From positions 186,001 to 250,000 of the forward strand of contig NZ_NESI01000004.1 in NCBI RefSeq assembly GCF_002778325.1: DNA of 64,000 nucleotides. The letters are read 5' to 3'. The stretch is from Limnohabitans sp. B9-3 (GTDB lineage Bacteria > Pseudomonadota > Gammaproteobacteria > Burkholderiales > Burkholderiaceae_C). The position numbers were made by a program, and so were the translations under genes. Of the stretch, positions 26,625 through 36,127 are shown piece after piece; positions within the stretch are counted from its first letter, which is position 1; each line of letters begins with the position of its first letter. The notes beneath the pieces are model-generated. The model was not told the DNA's origin and did no database searches. It saw only the letters and a program-made list of their open reading frames with translations.

Positions 26625-27629
26625 ATGAACAATCACACACTCACTGTCATTCAAGGCATTCAGGTCGGACACCATACTGACAATCGCCGCCCCACGGGCT
26701 GTACGGTCGTACTTACGCCATTTGGAAGCGTGGCCGGTGTTGATGTCCGCGGTGCAGCGCCCGGCACGCGAGAGACGGACCTGTTGCACCCGAGCAACAC
26801 GGTGCAGCACATCCATGGGCTTGTATTGAGTGGTGGCAGCGCTTTTGGATTGGATGCCGCTTCTGGCGTCATGCGTTGGCTTGAAGAACAGGGCCACGGA
26901 TTGCCAGTGGGCCCCGTGTGCGTGCCCATCGTGCCTGCCGCCGTGGTGTTCGATCTGTGGGTGGATGATTTTGAGAGTGCTGCCTTCCAACGTGGCGAAC
27001 GCATCCGTCCAGATGCGCAAGCGGGCTACCTGGCCTGCCTCGCAGCCAGCAACGCCCCCGTGGTGCAGGGCAATGTGGGGGCCGGCGCAGGTGCCACGAT
27101 TGGCAAGATGAATGGGCCACACTGTGCGATGAAAGGTGGCTTGGGAAGCGCCGCACTCACCGTCAACGGCATCACGGTGGCGGCCTTGATCGTCTGCAAT
27201 GCTTTGGGTGACGTGATCGACCCACGCAATGGCCGCCTGTTAGCGGGCGCGCGCACCGCCCCAGACAGCCGCGAACTGCTCGACATTCGCCAAGCACAAC
27301 TCAAAGGTCATGCGATTGCCAGCCTCACAGCAGGCAGCAACACCACCATCGGCGTCATCGCGACCGATGCGGTGCTCACCAAACCCCAATCCCACCGCCT
27401 GGCCCAAGTAGCCCACGACGGCTTGGCCCGCAGCATTTGCCCGGTGCACACGCCCATGGATGGCGACACCTTGTTTGCACTGGGCACAGGCACCAGCGGC
27501 CAAGCGGCAGACATGATGCTGCTCAGCACCTTGGCCGCCGAAGTCACCGCCATGGCGGTGGTCAACGCCGTTCAAGCCGCCCAAGAACTGCGACTCGGCA
27601 ACAACTGGTGGCCCGCCATGGCGCCATGA
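26625..27629 (+). CDS. P1-family (DmpA/BapA-like) N-terminal-nucleophile aminopeptidase
   Basis: This 334-residue protein belongs to the P1 family, which self-cleaves before a Ser that becomes the nucleophile. The GGLGSAAL segment places the likely cleavage between Gly174 and Ser175. Members act as beta-aminopeptidases, D-aminopeptidases or amidases, and the substrate here is unknown. There is no signal peptide, so it is cytoplasmic. It is divergent from the HTH-receiver regulator. Confidence 0.88.
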   Translation: MNNHTLTVIQGIQVGHHTDNRRPTGCTVVLTPFGSVAGVDVRGAAPGTRETDLLHPSNTVQHIHGLVLSGGSAFGLDAASGVMRWLEEQGHGLPVGPVCVPIVPAAVVFDLWVDDFESAAFQRGERIRPDAQAGYLACLAASNAPVVQGNVGAGAGATIGKMNGPHCAMKGGLGSAALTVNGITVAALIVCNALGDVIDPRNGRLLAGARTAPDSRELLDIRQAQLKGHAIASLTAGSNTTIGVIATDAVLTKPQSHRLAQVAHDGLARSICPVHTPMDGDTLFALGTGTSGQAADMMLLSTLAAEVTAMAVVNAVQAAQELRLGNNWWPAMAP

Positions 27630-27632
27630 AAA

Positions 27633-27667
27633 AAGGCCCAGTCCTTGCGAACTAGGCCTTCTGGGCT
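27633..27667. terminator. Candidate terminator between convergent P1 peptidase and ettA
   Basis: Two alternative 6-bp stems are possible here, AAGGCC with GGCCTT, and GCCCAG with CTGGGC. They lie in the 62-bp gap between convergent genes, next to an A-run that reads as a T-run on the minus strand. Structure is modest, so the call is tentative. Confidence 0.4.
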
Positions 27668-27691
27668 GAACCTTTGCGGAAAAGCTAAAAA

Positions 27692-29353
27692 TTACTTCAA
27701 AGCCTTGAAGCGCACGCGCTTGGGCTTGGCACCCTCTTCGCCCAGACGGCGTTTCTTGTCGGCTTCGTACTCTTGGTAGTTGCCGTCAAAGAACACCCAC
27801 TGGCTGTCGCCTTCGGCAGCCAAAATGTGCGTGGCAATGCGGTCCAGGAACCAGCGGTCGTGGCTGATGACCATGATGGAGCCCGCGAATTCCAGCAGCG
27901 CGTCTTCTAACGCACGCAAAGTTTCCACGTCCAAATCGTTCGAGGGTTCGTCCAGCAGCAACACGTTGCCGCCTTCGATCAGGGTTTTGGCCAAGTGCAA
28001 ACGGCCGCGCTCACCGCCCGACAACATGCCGACCTTCTTTTGCTGGTCGCCACCGTTGAAGTTGAAGCGGCCGCAATACGCGCGGCTGGCCATCTGGAAC
28101 TTGCCTACGTTGATGATGTCCAAGCCGCCGGACACGTCTTCCCAGACGGTTTTGTTGTTGTCCAGGTCGTCGCGGTTCTGGTCCACAAAGGCCATCTTCA
28201 CGGTCTGGCCAATCTTCACCTCACCACTGTCTGGTTGTTCTTTGCCAGAAATCAGCTTGAACAGGGTCGACTTACCAGCGCCGTTGGGGCCGATGATGCC
28301 GACGATGGCGCCCGCAGGCACCTTGAAGCTCAGGTTGTCGATCAGCAAACGGTCGCCAAAGGACTTGCTGACGTTGTTGAACTCGAACACTTCATTGCCC
28401 AGACGCTCGGCCACAGGAATGAAAATCTCCTGGGTCTCGTTGCGCTTTTGGTATTCGTGGTCGGACAACTCTTCGAAGCGGGCCAGACGCGCCTTGCTCT
28501 TGGCTTGGCGGCCTTTGGGGTTGGACCGTGCCCACTCCAATTCTTTCTTCATGGCCTTGGAGCGTGCGTCTTCGGTGCGCTGCTCGGTGGCCAGACGGGC
28601 GTCTTTTTGCTCCAGCCAGCTGGAGTAGTTGCCCTTGTACGGAATGCCGGAGCCTCGGTCGAGTTCCAAAATCCACTCGGCGGCGTTGTCCAGGAAGTAA
28701 CGGTCGTGGGTGATGGCCACCACGGTGCCCGAAAAACGCGACAAAAACAGTTCCAACCAGTCCACCGATTCTGCGTCCAAGTGGTTGGTGGGTTCGTCCA
28801 GCAACAACATGTCAGGGCGCGAGAGCAGCAGGCGGCACAGGGCAACACGGCGCTTTTCACCGCCCGACAGTTTGCCGATGATGGCGTCCCAAGGCGGCAG
28901 GCGCAGCGCATCGGCGGCAATTTCGAGTTGGTGCTCGGAGGCATCGCCAGCGGTGGAGATGATGGCTTCGAGTTGAGCCTGCTCGGCGGCCAGCGCGTCA
29001 AAGTCGGCGTCTTCTTCGGCGTAGGCGGCGTACACCTCTTCCAGGCGGGCCTGCGCGGCCTTGACTTCGCCCATGCCGCTTTCCACGGCTTCACGCACGG
29101 TCTGCTCGGCGTCCATGATGGGTTCCTGCGGCAGATACCCGATCTTCAGTCCCGCCATCGGAATGGCTTCGCCTTCGATCTCTTTGTCGATGCCCGCCAT
29201 GATCTTGAGCAACGTGGACTTGCCCGAGCCGTTGGTGCCCAGCACGCCAATCTTGGCGCCGGGGAAGAAAGACAAGGAAATGTCTTTGAGAATTTGACGC
29301 TTGGGCGGCACGATTTTGCCGACGCGGTTCATCGAAAATACGTATTGAGCCAT
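27692..29353 (-). CDS. ettA: Energy-dependent translational throttle protein EttA (ABC-F)
   Basis: This 553-residue soluble ABC-F protein binds the ribosomal E site and gates entry into elongation according to ATP/ADP. It has two ATPase domains. Walker A motifs are GTNGSGKST and GPNGAGKST, signature motifs are LSGGEKRR and LSGGERGR, and Walker B motifs are LLLDEPTNHLD and LLLDEPSNDLD. An arm and linker rich in Arg/Lys lies between them. ATG 29353 gives the usual EttA start MAQYVF. Confidence 0.95.
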   Translation of the reverse strand: MAQYVFSMNRVGKIVPPKRQILKDISLSFFPGAKIGVLGTNGSGKSTLLKIMAGIDKEIEGEAIPMAGLKIGYLPQEPIMDAEQTVREAVESGMGEVKAAQARLEEVYAAYAEEDADFDALAAEQAQLEAIISTAGDASEHQLEIAADALRLPPWDAIIGKLSGGEKRRVALCRLLLSRPDMLLLDEPTNHLDAESVDWLELFLSRFSGTVVAITHDRYFLDNAAEWILELDRGSGIPYKGNYSSWLEQKDARLATEQRTEDARSKAMKKELEWARSNPKGRQAKSKARLARFEELSDHEYQKRNETQEIFIPVAERLGNEVFEFNNVSKSFGDRLLIDNLSFKVPAGAIVGIIGPNGAGKSTLFKLISGKEQPDSGEVKIGQTVKMAFVDQNRDDLDNNKTVWEDVSGGLDIINVGKFQMASRAYCGRFNFNGGDQQKKVGMLSGGERGRLHLAKTLIEGGNVLLLDEPSNDLDVETLRALEDALLEFAGSIMVISHDRWFLDRIATHILAAEGDSQWVFFDGNYQEYEADKKRRLGEEGAKPKRVRFKALK

Positions 29354-29499
29354 CTGTAACCCTGAATAAAAAGTAGCGGAGACTGACCACCCCACGGGCG
29401 CCAGCTCAAGTTCACAGCCGGAGCCGCCAAGGGCTGGCTGTGTCTGTGCAGCCTTCCATTATCCCAGCTTATGGAGGCAGCACCCCCGCAGGGCCTCAC

Positions 29500-30489
29500 T
29501 CAATCGAGCTTGATGCCCAGATCGACCGCCAATTTGATCCAAACGGGCACTTCGCCCTCCCAGTCTTTGCGGGTGTCCGCCAAGTTTTTGGGTTTGTTGG
29601 GGATGGCGAAGGTTTCGCGCAGCTTGGCGGCTTTGTCGGTGTTGGACCAAGCCACGGCTTCATCGGCCATACGCTTGAGAATAGATTCGGGCGTGCCTGC
29701 TGGGGCCACCAAGGGCAAACCGCCTTCCAGCGTGACCAGTTTTTCGGTGTTGCCTTGCTCCGTCAGGGTGGGCACATCGGGCAGTTTGGGCGAACGGTAG
29801 CTGCCAGTCACGCCAATGGCGCGCACGCCACGCGCGGCCATGGCGTTGAAGGCCTGAAAACTGCCCACGGCAACTTGCGACTGCCCCGAGGCCACGTCCA
29901 GCCACATGGCGGCCTCGCCTTTGTAGTGCACCGACTGGATGCTGGTGGCGTGCTGGCGGTTGGTCTGGTCGGCCAACATGTGCGGGTAAGAGCCAGGCGC
30001 ATAGGTGCCCATGGAGGTGGGGTTCTTTTTAGCCCAAGCCACAAACTCGGGCATATTTTTAGCCGGAATCTTGTCGTTGATGCCCACCACCAGCGGTCCG
30101 GAGGGGAACACGGTCACGGGGGTGAGGTCTTTGTCCAAGTTGTAAGGCAGCTTGGAATACAAAATACGGTTTTGCCAAAACGTGCCCGACGTGCTCATGA
30201 CAAAGGTGTAACCGTCGGCCGGTGACTTGGCGACTGCATCAATACCAATGATGGCGCCCGCCCCCGGTTTGTTTTCAATGACCACCGGCACACCCAGCTT
30301 GGTTGACAGATATTCACCGTAGTTGCGTGCATAGGCGTCGGTCAGACCGCCGGGTGGAAAGGCCACCACAATCTTGATAGGTTTGGCAGGCCAGGCAGGC
30401 GCTTGCGCCCAAGCTGGCCCCAGCAGCGCCGCCATCCCCAAAGCGGTGGCAGCGATTTTTAGAACATGTCGGCGGTTGTTAGTTGGCAT
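29500..30489 (-). CDS. Bug-family tripartite tricarboxylate transporter substrate-binding protein
   Basis: This 329-residue periplasmic receptor has a signal peptide with paired Arg followed by an Ala/Leu core and an AWAQA cleavage region. The mature start WPAKPIKIVVAFPPGGLTD is characteristic of Bug proteins, which bind small carboxylates and are greatly expanded in Burkholderiales. No TctA/TctB membrane genes are adjacent, as is common for orphan Bug genes. The ligand is unknown. ATG 30489 is the start that gives the signal peptide. Confidence 0.9.
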   Translation of the reverse strand: MPTNNRRHVLKIAATALGMAALLGPAWAQAPAWPAKPIKIVVAFPPGGLTDAYARNYGEYLSTKLGVPVVIENKPGAGAIIGIDAVAKSPADGYTFVMSTSGTFWQNRILYSKLPYNLDKDLTPVTVFPSGPLVVGINDKIPAKNMPEFVAWAKKNPTSMGTYAPGSYPHMLADQTNRQHATSIQSVHYKGEAAMWLDVASGQSQVAVGSFQAFNAMAARGVRAIGVTGSYRSPKLPDVPTLTEQGNTEKLVTLEGGLPLVAPAGTPESILKRMADEAVAWSNTDKAAKLRETFAIPNKPKNLADTRKDWEGEVPVWIKLAVDLGIKLD

Positions 30490-30754
30490 GTGTGTCTCGA
30501 ATTTGTTGTTAGATGCGTGAATTTCACAGCGCCAGTCTAGGCTGGACAGATGGTCCTTTAAATTGGGGTTTGAACCCATGCCAGAAGGCATATCACGAGG
30601 CCATCCAACCGGCCCATCATGGCAAGGACCTACTTTGTGCCACAATGCAAACCGTTGCAGCCTCCAGTAGTTGCAACATCAGCACTTCTGCTGGGGCCTG
30701 ACCCAGGCAACGCTCAAAACAAGCGCCTGCGGCTTCCATGCCCACCTTAAAACT

Positions 30755-30820
30755 TATCGGCCAACACTGGTAACTGCCAACCGCAGTTGAATGAGCCGAT
30801 AACTGCGCCGGACATGGCGC
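30755..30820 (+). promoter_or_regulatory. Structured leader upstream of rhlE
   Basis: Three pairings stack in the 75 bp before the rhlE start. TATCGGC (30755) pairs with GCCGATA (30795) and encloses a smaller AACTG/CAGTT hairpin (30772-30788). GCGCC/GGCGC (30805-30820) ends 9 bp before ATG 30830. No Shine-Dalgarno is visible. A helicase could in principle unwind its own leader, but this is inference. Confidence 0.35.
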
Positions 30821-30829
30821 TCTGACCAC

Positions 30830-32701
30830 ATGAACTTTGACGAATTGAATCTGGCTCCGGCCCTCCTGAAAGCCGTGCTTGAGCAAGGCTACGACACCCC
30901 AACGCCTATTCAAGCCCAAGCCATCCCGGCCGTCTTGGCAGGCCACGACTTGTTGGCAGGCGCCCAAACCGGCACCGGTAAAACAGCGGCATTCACTTTG
31001 CCCATGCTGCACAAACTCACCATGAGCCGCAGCAAAGAAAACAAATTTGGCGTGTACGGCGTGCGCGCCTTGGTGCTGACCCCCACCCGCGAACTCGCGG
31101 CCCAAGTGGAAGAGTCGGTGCGCAACTACGGCAAATACCTGCAACTCACCTCCACCGTCATCTTTGGCGGCGTGGGCATGAACCCCCAAGTGGCCCGCAT
31201 CAAAAAAGGCGTGGACATCTTGGTGGCCACCCCTGGTCGCTTGCTCGACTTGCAACAGCAAGGCCTGCTCGATTTGTCCACCGTGGAAATCTTGGTGCTT
31301 GACGAAGCAGACCGCATGTTGGACATGGGCTTCATCCACGACGTCAAGAAAATCTTGGCCTTGGTGCCCAAAGACAAGCAAAGCTTGTTGTTCTCCGCCA
31401 CCTTCAGCGATGAAATTCGCGAATTGGCTGGCAACTTGCTCAAGAACCCACAAAGTATCCAAGTCACGCCCAGCAACACCACGGTGCAACGCATCACGCA
31501 AGTGGTTCACCCTGTGGGCCGCGGCAAGAAAAAGGCGTTGCTCGCCCACATCATCAACGAGCACAACTGGAGCCAAGTGCTGGTGTTCACCCGCACCAAG
31601 TTTGGCGCCAACAACGTGGCCGAGTTCTTGACCAAGAACGGCATCAGCGCCATGGCGCTGCATGGCAACAAGAGCCAAACGGCACGCACGCAAGCTTTGG
31701 CCGGCTTCAAGAGCGGCGACATCCGCGCCTTGGTCGCCACGGACATTGCCGCACGCGGCATTGACATTGACGAGTTGCCACACGTCGTGAACTACGAAAT
31801 CCCCAACATCAGCGAAGACTATGTGCACCGCATTGGCCGCACAGGCCGCGCTGGTTCGAGCGGCGAAGCCGTGAGCTTGGTGTCGTTGGATGAAGAAGGC
31901 TTCATGAAAGACATCGAACACTTCACCAAACAGCAAGTGCCTGTGGTGGCGGTTGAGGGCTTTGGCCCAGATGCAGACGAAAAAGCAGAACCCATCGCCA
32001 TGGGCCGTCAAACCCTGTGGGGTGGTTTGGGCAAGCCCCCAGGCCGTGACGTGATGGCCGCCGCAGCCAAAGCGGCACGCGGCGAAATGCTGCAACGCAT
32101 TCGCGACACCAAAGCCACGGGTGGCGGTCGCAATGCAGGTGGCGGCGGTCGTGGTGGCCAAGGCGGAGCCTCTGAAGGTCGCGCCCCTCGCCCCAGCGGC
32201 CATGTGAGCCGTGACCGCGTGGGCGATCGCCCTGCACGCGATGGCGAACGTGCCCAGTTTGGTGACCGTCCTGCGCGCAGTGGCGAACAGCGTCCCGCCC
32301 GTGATGGCAATCGCCAGCCTGGAAATGGACAGGGCCAAGGCCAACGCGCGCCCCGCCAGTTCGACAACCGCGGCCCACGCAACGACGCACCACGTCCACC
32401 GCGTGATTTCGATGCGCCCCGCGCTCCACGTCGTGATGATGACGAGTTCCAACCCCGCGCCAACGCGCACTTGGGCACCCAAAGCGGCGTGAACGCCTTT
32501 GGTCACAAAACCCAAAACAGCGCACAGCGCCAGCCTGATCCAACACGCACCAGCGTCGATCTGATGACCGAACGCAAACGCGGCGGTGGTAGCGGCTTTG
32601 GACGCCGTCCTAGCGGTGGCGGTGGTGGTGGCCGCTCAGGTGGCGGCGGCGGCCGTTCCGGTGGTGGATTTGGCGGCGGCGGTGGTGGCTACGGTCGCTA
32701 A
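30830..32701 (+). CDS. rhlE: DEAD-box ATP-dependent RNA helicase RhlE
   Basis: This 623-residue helicase remodels RNA, probably in ribosome assembly and RNA decay. All motifs are present: a Q motif near residues 3-28, [21 protein letters not shown] and HRIGRTGR. After about residue 400 comes a long basic tail of Arg/Gly/Asp repeats ending in poly-Gly with Arg and Tyr, typical of RhlE in Burkholderiales and of proteins that form RNA condensates. A long open frame on the opposite strand is a by-product of this composition. Confidence 0.94.
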   Translation: MNFDELNLAPALLKAVLEQGYDTPTPIQAQAIPAVLAGHDLLAGAQTGTGKTAAFTLPMLHKLTMSRSKENKFGVYGVRALVLTPTRELAAQVEESVRNYGKYLQLTSTVIFGGVGMNPQVARIKKGVDILVATPGRLLDLQQQGLLDLSTVEILVLDEADRMLDMGFIHDVKKILALVPKDKQSLLFSATFSDEIRELAGNLLKNPQSIQVTPSNTTVQRITQVVHPVGRGKKKALLAHIINEHNWSQVLVFTRTKFGANNVAEFLTKNGISAMALHGNKSQTARTQALAGFKSGDIRALVATDIAARGIDIDELPHVVNYEIPNISEDYVHRIGRTGRAGSSGEAVSLVSLDEEGFMKDIEHFTKQQVPVVAVEGFGPDADEKAEPIAMGRQTLWGGLGKPPGRDVMAAAAKAARGEMLQRIRDTKATGGGRNAGGGGRGGQGGASEGRAPRPSGHVSRDRVGDRPARDGERAQFGDRPARSGEQRPARDGNRQPGNGQGQGQRAPRQFDNRGPRNDAPRPPRDFDAPRAPRRDDDEFQPRANAHLGTQSGVNAFGHKTQNSAQRQPDPTRTSVDLMTERKRGGGSGFGRRPSGGGGGGRSGGGGGRSGGGFGGGGGGYGR

Positions 32702-32765
32702 ACCCACAACCAACATGGCGCACGCTCTCGTGCATCTCGAACGGGCCTGAGGAAGGCCTGTTCAC

Positions 32766-32803
32766 AAAAAACCCGCTTGGGCGCTAGCCTCAGCGGGTTT
32801 TTT
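32766..32803. terminator. Rho-independent terminator between convergent rhlE and dehydrogenase
   Basis: A 12-bp perfect stem (AAAAAACCCGCT/AGCGGGTTTTTT) has a 14-base loop and a T-run at the end on the plus strand and an equivalent one on the minus strand. It lies 65 bp after the rhlE stop and 16 bp from the stop of the convergent gene, so it can serve both. Confidence 0.85.
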
Positions 32804-32818
32804 CATGGACAAAACAAG

Positions 32819-33775
32819 TCACGTCATGCCGACGTCGGGTCGGCACTCGGGCACAGGCGTTGGCAACTCGGATTGGGCATAAAACGCCCGCAGGTTCGCC
32901 ATTGTCAAATCGGCCATGTCACGGCGCGTTTCTTCGGTGTGGCTGCCGATGTGAGGCGTCAACACCACGTTGGAAAAACTGCGCAATTCGGCAGGCACGC
33001 GGGGTTCATCCCAAAACACATCCAGGCCTGCGCCGGCGATGGTTTTGTCTTTCAAGGCTTGCACCAAAGCCGCTTGATCGACCACCGAAGCGCGTGCAAT
33101 GTTGATCAAAAATCCTTTGGGGCCCAATTTTTGAAGTACCTCAGCGTTGACCAAATGTTTGGTTTGTGCACCACCGGGTGTGGCCACCACCAAAAAATCA
33201 ACCGCTTCAGCCAAGGACGCCACATCGGCATGAAAGGCGTATGACACATCGGACTTGGGCGCTCGGCCGCAGTAGGCCACAGACATGTCAAACGCCTCCG
33301 CACGCTTGGCAATGGCACGACCGATTCGGCCTAAACCCAAAATGCCCATTCGCTTGCCCGACACACGGCGTGTCATGGCAAACGGCTCCATGACCCAATC
33401 CCCGTTGCGCAAAAAATGGTCGGCCTGCGGAATGCGTCGGCCCACAGCGAGCATCAGACCCAAAGCGAGGTCGGCCACATCGGCGGTCATGGTGCCGGGC
33501 GTGTGCGTCACCACAATGCCGCGCGCTTGAATGGCGTCCATCTCGATGCCGTCATAGCCCACGCCGCACAGGGCGATGAGCTTGACGTTGGGCAACATGC
33601 TGAGCAACTTTTTATCCACCTTGGATTCGCTGCCCGTGCCCACCAGCGCCGTGACTTTGGTCAACGCCTCAGGGTCAACGATGTGGGCGTGGTCGTGCAC
33701 GATGTAATCCTCTTGCTGCAAGGCGTTCGTCAAGAACACAGGCAAGTTCGATACTTTCATGAGGTGTTGGGTCAT
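32819..33775 (-). CDS. D-2-hydroxyacid dehydrogenase (glyoxylate/hydroxypyruvate reductase-like)
   Basis: This 318-residue NAD(P)-dependent enzyme interconverts 2-oxoacids and D-2-hydroxyacids. The dinucleotide-binding motif is GLGRIG. The catalytic Arg lies in NIARASVVD, the Glu near GLDVFWDEP and the His in TPHIGSHT. The closest functional group is hydroxypyruvate/glyoxylate reductase, without certainty on the substrate. The start ATG 33775 has GAGAGAGG upstream; ATG 33760 is an alternative. It is divergent from the enoyl-CoA hydratase gene. Confidence 0.88.
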   Translation of the reverse strand: MTQHLMKVSNLPVFLTNALQQEDYIVHDHAHIVDPEALTKVTALVGTGSESKVDKKLLSMLPNVKLIALCGVGYDGIEMDAIQARGIVVTHTPGTMTADVADLALGLMLAVGRRIPQADHFLRNGDWVMEPFAMTRRVSGKRMGILGLGRIGRAIAKRAEAFDMSVAYCGRAPKSDVSYAFHADVASLAEAVDFLVVATPGGAQTKHLVNAEVLQKLGPKGFLINIARASVVDQAALVQALKDKTIAGAGLDVFWDEPRVPAELRSFSNVVLTPHIGSHTEETRRDMADLTMANLRAFYAQSELPTPVPECRPDVGMT

Positions 33776-33840
33776 GGCGTGCCTCTCTCTAAATATGTCA
33801 ATGGTCTAACTCTAACCCGTCATTGGCTAACATCGCTGGC

Positions 33841-34614
33841 ATGACAGAAGGCATTCCCACACTCGAGCTGAACGGCCCCATCGCCACGATCACCCTGCGT
33901 CGCCCCGGGTTGCGCAATAGCCTCAACGACGATGACCTCAACACCTTGCTGGCCCACTTTGAGGCCATCCACACCAACACCGATGTGCATGTGTTGGTGC
34001 TTCGGGCCGACACGCAGGGTCAAAAAAATCCAGTCTTCAGCGCGGGTTATCACGTCGGCGGCTTTGACAACGATCCGATGGCGCCGCTGTTTTTTGAAAA
34101 AATTCCTGAAGCACTGGAGCGCTTGCGCCCCGTCACCGTGTGTGCCTTGAACGGCAGTGTCTACGGTGGCGCCACTGACTTGGTGCTAGCCTGCGATTTC
34201 AGCGTGGCGCAAGAAGGTTTGCATTGGCGCATGCCCGCCTGTGCCTTGGGTTTGCACTACTACCCCAGCGGGCTGCGCCGATACGTGAGCCGTTTTGGTC
34301 TCAACGCCAGCAAACGGGCCTTCTTATTGGGCCAGACATTGCGTTTTGAAGACTTGGCCAAGCTCGACCTGTTTGAAGCCTTGGTGCCCGCCGCAGACTT
34401 TGAAGCGGCGGTGCAAAACCTCACCGACGCCCTGAAAACCATGTCGCCTTTGGCACTGCAAGCCACCAAAAAGAGCCTCAACGAGATTGGTGCAGGGCTA
34501 TATTGCGAGCCCGTACTCAAAGAACGTTCACGCCAATCCGTGCACAGCGGGGACTTCGCCGAAGGCCGTGCCGCCTTTGCCGAACGACGCCCCCCGCAAT
34601 TCACGGGCCGTTGA
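33841..34614 (+). CDS. Enoyl-CoA hydratase/isomerase family protein
   Basis: This 257-residue crotonase-fold protein would hydrate or isomerise an acyl-CoA. It has the N-terminal beta pattern ATITLRRPGLRNSL and the oxyanion-hole Gly in NGSVYGGATDLVLACD. The usual catalytic Glu of hydratases is not obvious, so an isomerase or other crotonase reaction is possible. ATG 33841 is preferred over a TTG 18 bp upstream. It heads a three-gene run with a thioesterase and gloA. Confidence 0.8.
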   Translation: MTEGIPTLELNGPIATITLRRPGLRNSLNDDDLNTLLAHFEAIHTNTDVHVLVLRADTQGQKNPVFSAGYHVGGFDNDPMAPLFFEKIPEALERLRPVTVCALNGSVYGGATDLVLACDFSVAQEGLHWRMPACALGLHYYPSGLRRYVSRFGLNASKRAFLLGQTLRFEDLAKLDLFEALVPAADFEAAVQNLTDALKTMSPLALQATKKSLNEIGAGLYCEPVLKERSRQSVHSGDFAEGRAAFAERRPPQFTGR

Positions 34615-34637
34615 ATCACCCGCTACAGAAAGCCCTC

Positions 34638-35183
34638 ATGACCTCACCGCAAGACACCCTCGCCACCTGGCTGGCCGAAGAAGCTGCTGTCCGTGCACGC
34701 CTGCTGCCCGTGGGTATCACCCCTTTTCACGACGTGCTGCCACGCACGGGCCTACAGCTCATGCAAGGCATGCTCAGCGGTGAATTGCCGCCCTCGCCCA
34801 TTGGCCGCACGATGGACTTCATCTTGATTGAAGCGCGTGAAGGCCATGTGGTGTTTCAGGGCGCCCCCAGCGACGCCCACCTCAACCCCATGGGCAGTGT
34901 GCACGGCGGCTGGTTTGCCACTTTGCTGGACTCAGCTTTAGGCTGTGCAGTGCACACCCGGCTGCCACAAGGACGTGGCTACACCACCACCGATTTGAGC
35001 GTCAAAATGCTCAAAGCCATCACGCCCAAAGTGCAGCGGGTGCGCGCCATCGGCGAGGTCATCCATTGCGGGCGACAAGTGGCGTCTGCGCAGGCCCGCT
35101 TAGTTGGCCCAGACGGCACGCTTTACGCACACGCCACCACCACGTGTTTCGTTTTTGACTTACCAGGACAAACCAAACCATGA
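34638..35183 (+). CDS. PaaI-family hotdog-fold thioesterase
   Basis: This 181-residue protein hydrolyses acyl- or aryl-CoA thioesters. The hotdog signature is [22 protein letters not shown], with the central helix that forms the active site. PaaI members rescue CoA from dead-end phenylacetyl or hydroxybenzoyl thioesters. The stop overlaps the gloA start (ATGA), and the enoyl-CoA hydratase lies 23 bp upstream, so the three form an operon. Confidence 0.88.
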   Translation: MTSPQDTLATWLAEEAAVRARLLPVGITPFHDVLPRTGLQLMQGMLSGELPPSPIGRTMDFILIEAREGHVVFQGAPSDAHLNPMGSVHGGWFATLLDSALGCAVHTRLPQGRGYTTTDLSVKMLKAITPKVQRVRAIGEVIHCGRQVASAQARLVGPDGTLYAHATTTCFVFDLPGQTKP

Positions 35184-35569
35184 GACTGCTTCACACCATG
35201 CTGCGCGTCGGCGATTTGCAAAAATCGATCGACTTCTACACCCAAGCCATGGGCATGCAACTGCTGCGCAAAACCCATAGACCCGAGCAAAACTATGACT
35301 TGGCCTTCGTTGGTTACGGCAGCAATCCTGACCACGCCGAGATTGAGCTGACGTACAACTATGGCGTAACCAGCTACGACTTGGGCACAGCCTTTGGCCA
35401 CATCGCCATTGGCGTGCCTGACGTGGCGGCCACGTGCGCCCAGATCGAGCAGGCCGGCGGCACCATCACACGCGCACCAGGCCTCGTCAAAGGCGGTACC
35501 ACCATGATCGCCTTTGTCCAAGACCCAGACGGCTACAAGATCGAGTTAATCGAACGCGCTGCAGCCTGA
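35180..35569 (+). CDS. gloA: Lactoylglutathione lyase (glyoxalase I)
   Basis: This 129-residue enzyme converts the methylglyoxal-glutathione hemithioacetal to S-lactoylglutathione. All four metal ligands are at the positions known from E. coli GloA: His5, Glu56, His74 and Glu122. The length matches the nickel-type bacterial enzymes. It overlaps the thioesterase stop and is followed by a strong terminator. Confidence 0.95.
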   Translation: MRLLHTMLRVGDLQKSIDFYTQAMGMQLLRKTHRPEQNYDLAFVGYGSNPDHAEIELTYNYGVTSYDLGTAFGHIAIGVPDVAATCAQIEQAGGTITRAPGLVKGGTTMIAFVQDPDGYKIELIERAAA

Positions 35570-35591
35570 TGGTGCAACGCTGATTGCCATG

Positions 35592-35621
35592 AAAAAAGGG
35601 AGCTGATCAGCTCCCTTTTTT
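35592..35621. terminator. Bidirectional rho-independent terminator
   Basis: A perfect 30-bp palindrome (AAAAAAGGGAGCTGA and its complement) gives a GC-rich stem with a T-run on each strand. It sits between the convergent gloA and HiPIP genes. Confidence 0.92.
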
Positions 35622-35685
35622 GCGACACATCTGTCGTGCAGTTGCAAGCCTCGCCGTTTGGCAAGGGCTTGCGCGCCACAAAGAC

Positions 35686-36003
35686 TTAGGCCTTTTTGGC
35701 GTAAGCCGAGCACCAGCCTTTGCCAGCCACTTGCTTGCCAGCAAACAGGGGGCAACCACCAGCAGCCGCATCGGCCTTGCCTTGGAACAAAGCACAGTTC
35801 CCACAAATTTGGCCTGCAGCGTACTTGGGTTGCTTGGTTTTATCGACCTTGGTGGCATCGGCTTTGTAACCCAGGCCAGAAGCTTGTGGGTCTGTCTCAG
35901 CGACCATGGCTTGCGCTTGGGCTGCCGTGGTTGCCAAGGCAGCAACACCTGCCACAGACAAGGTTTGCATCATGAAGACGCGACGGTTGGTAGGTTTGTT
36001 CAT
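35686..36003 (-). CDS. High-potential iron-sulfur protein (HiPIP)
   Basis: This small periplasmic electron carrier holds one 4Fe-4S cluster. The 105-residue precursor starts with a twin-Arg signal (NRRVFMMQ and an Ala-rich core ending AAQA near residue 30). The cluster Cys are 67, 70, 84 and 98, with the family C-x2-C spacing for the first two. It is next to the molybdenum hydroxylase genes on the same strand, 124 bp downstream, so it could accept their electrons. That link is inferred. Confidence 0.92.
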   Translation of the reverse strand: MNKPTNRRVFMMQTLSVAGVAALATTAAQAQAMVAETDPQASGLGYKADATKVDKTKQPKYAAGQICGNCALFQGKADAAAGGCPLFAGKQVAGKGWCSAYAKKA

Positions 36004-36078
36004 GGATGATCCCTTTGAAAAATAAAAAATATGGGCCAGAACATACTGGCAGACGCTATCTTAACGAACCCAAAAGCA

Positions 36079-36104
36079 GGCCCATTGATTCACATCAATG
36101 GGCC
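36079..36104 (-). terminator. Strong hairpin after the molybdenum hydroxylase large subunit
   Basis: An 11-bp perfect stem (GGCCCATTGAT/ATCAATGGGCC) with a 4-base loop lies 24 bp past the stop at 36128. On the minus strand it is followed by a short T-tract (GCTTTTG). It probably ends most transcription before the HiPIP gene. Confidence 0.65.
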
Positions 36105-36127
36105 CTGAGCCGTCAAGGGTGTCTCAC

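Noticed and set aside
30617..32515. A 632-codon open frame on the minus strand opposite rhlE
   Set aside because: It is antisense to a complete DEAD-box helicase, has a low-complexity Ala/His/Val-rich translation with no domain, and exists because the sense gene lacks certain codons.
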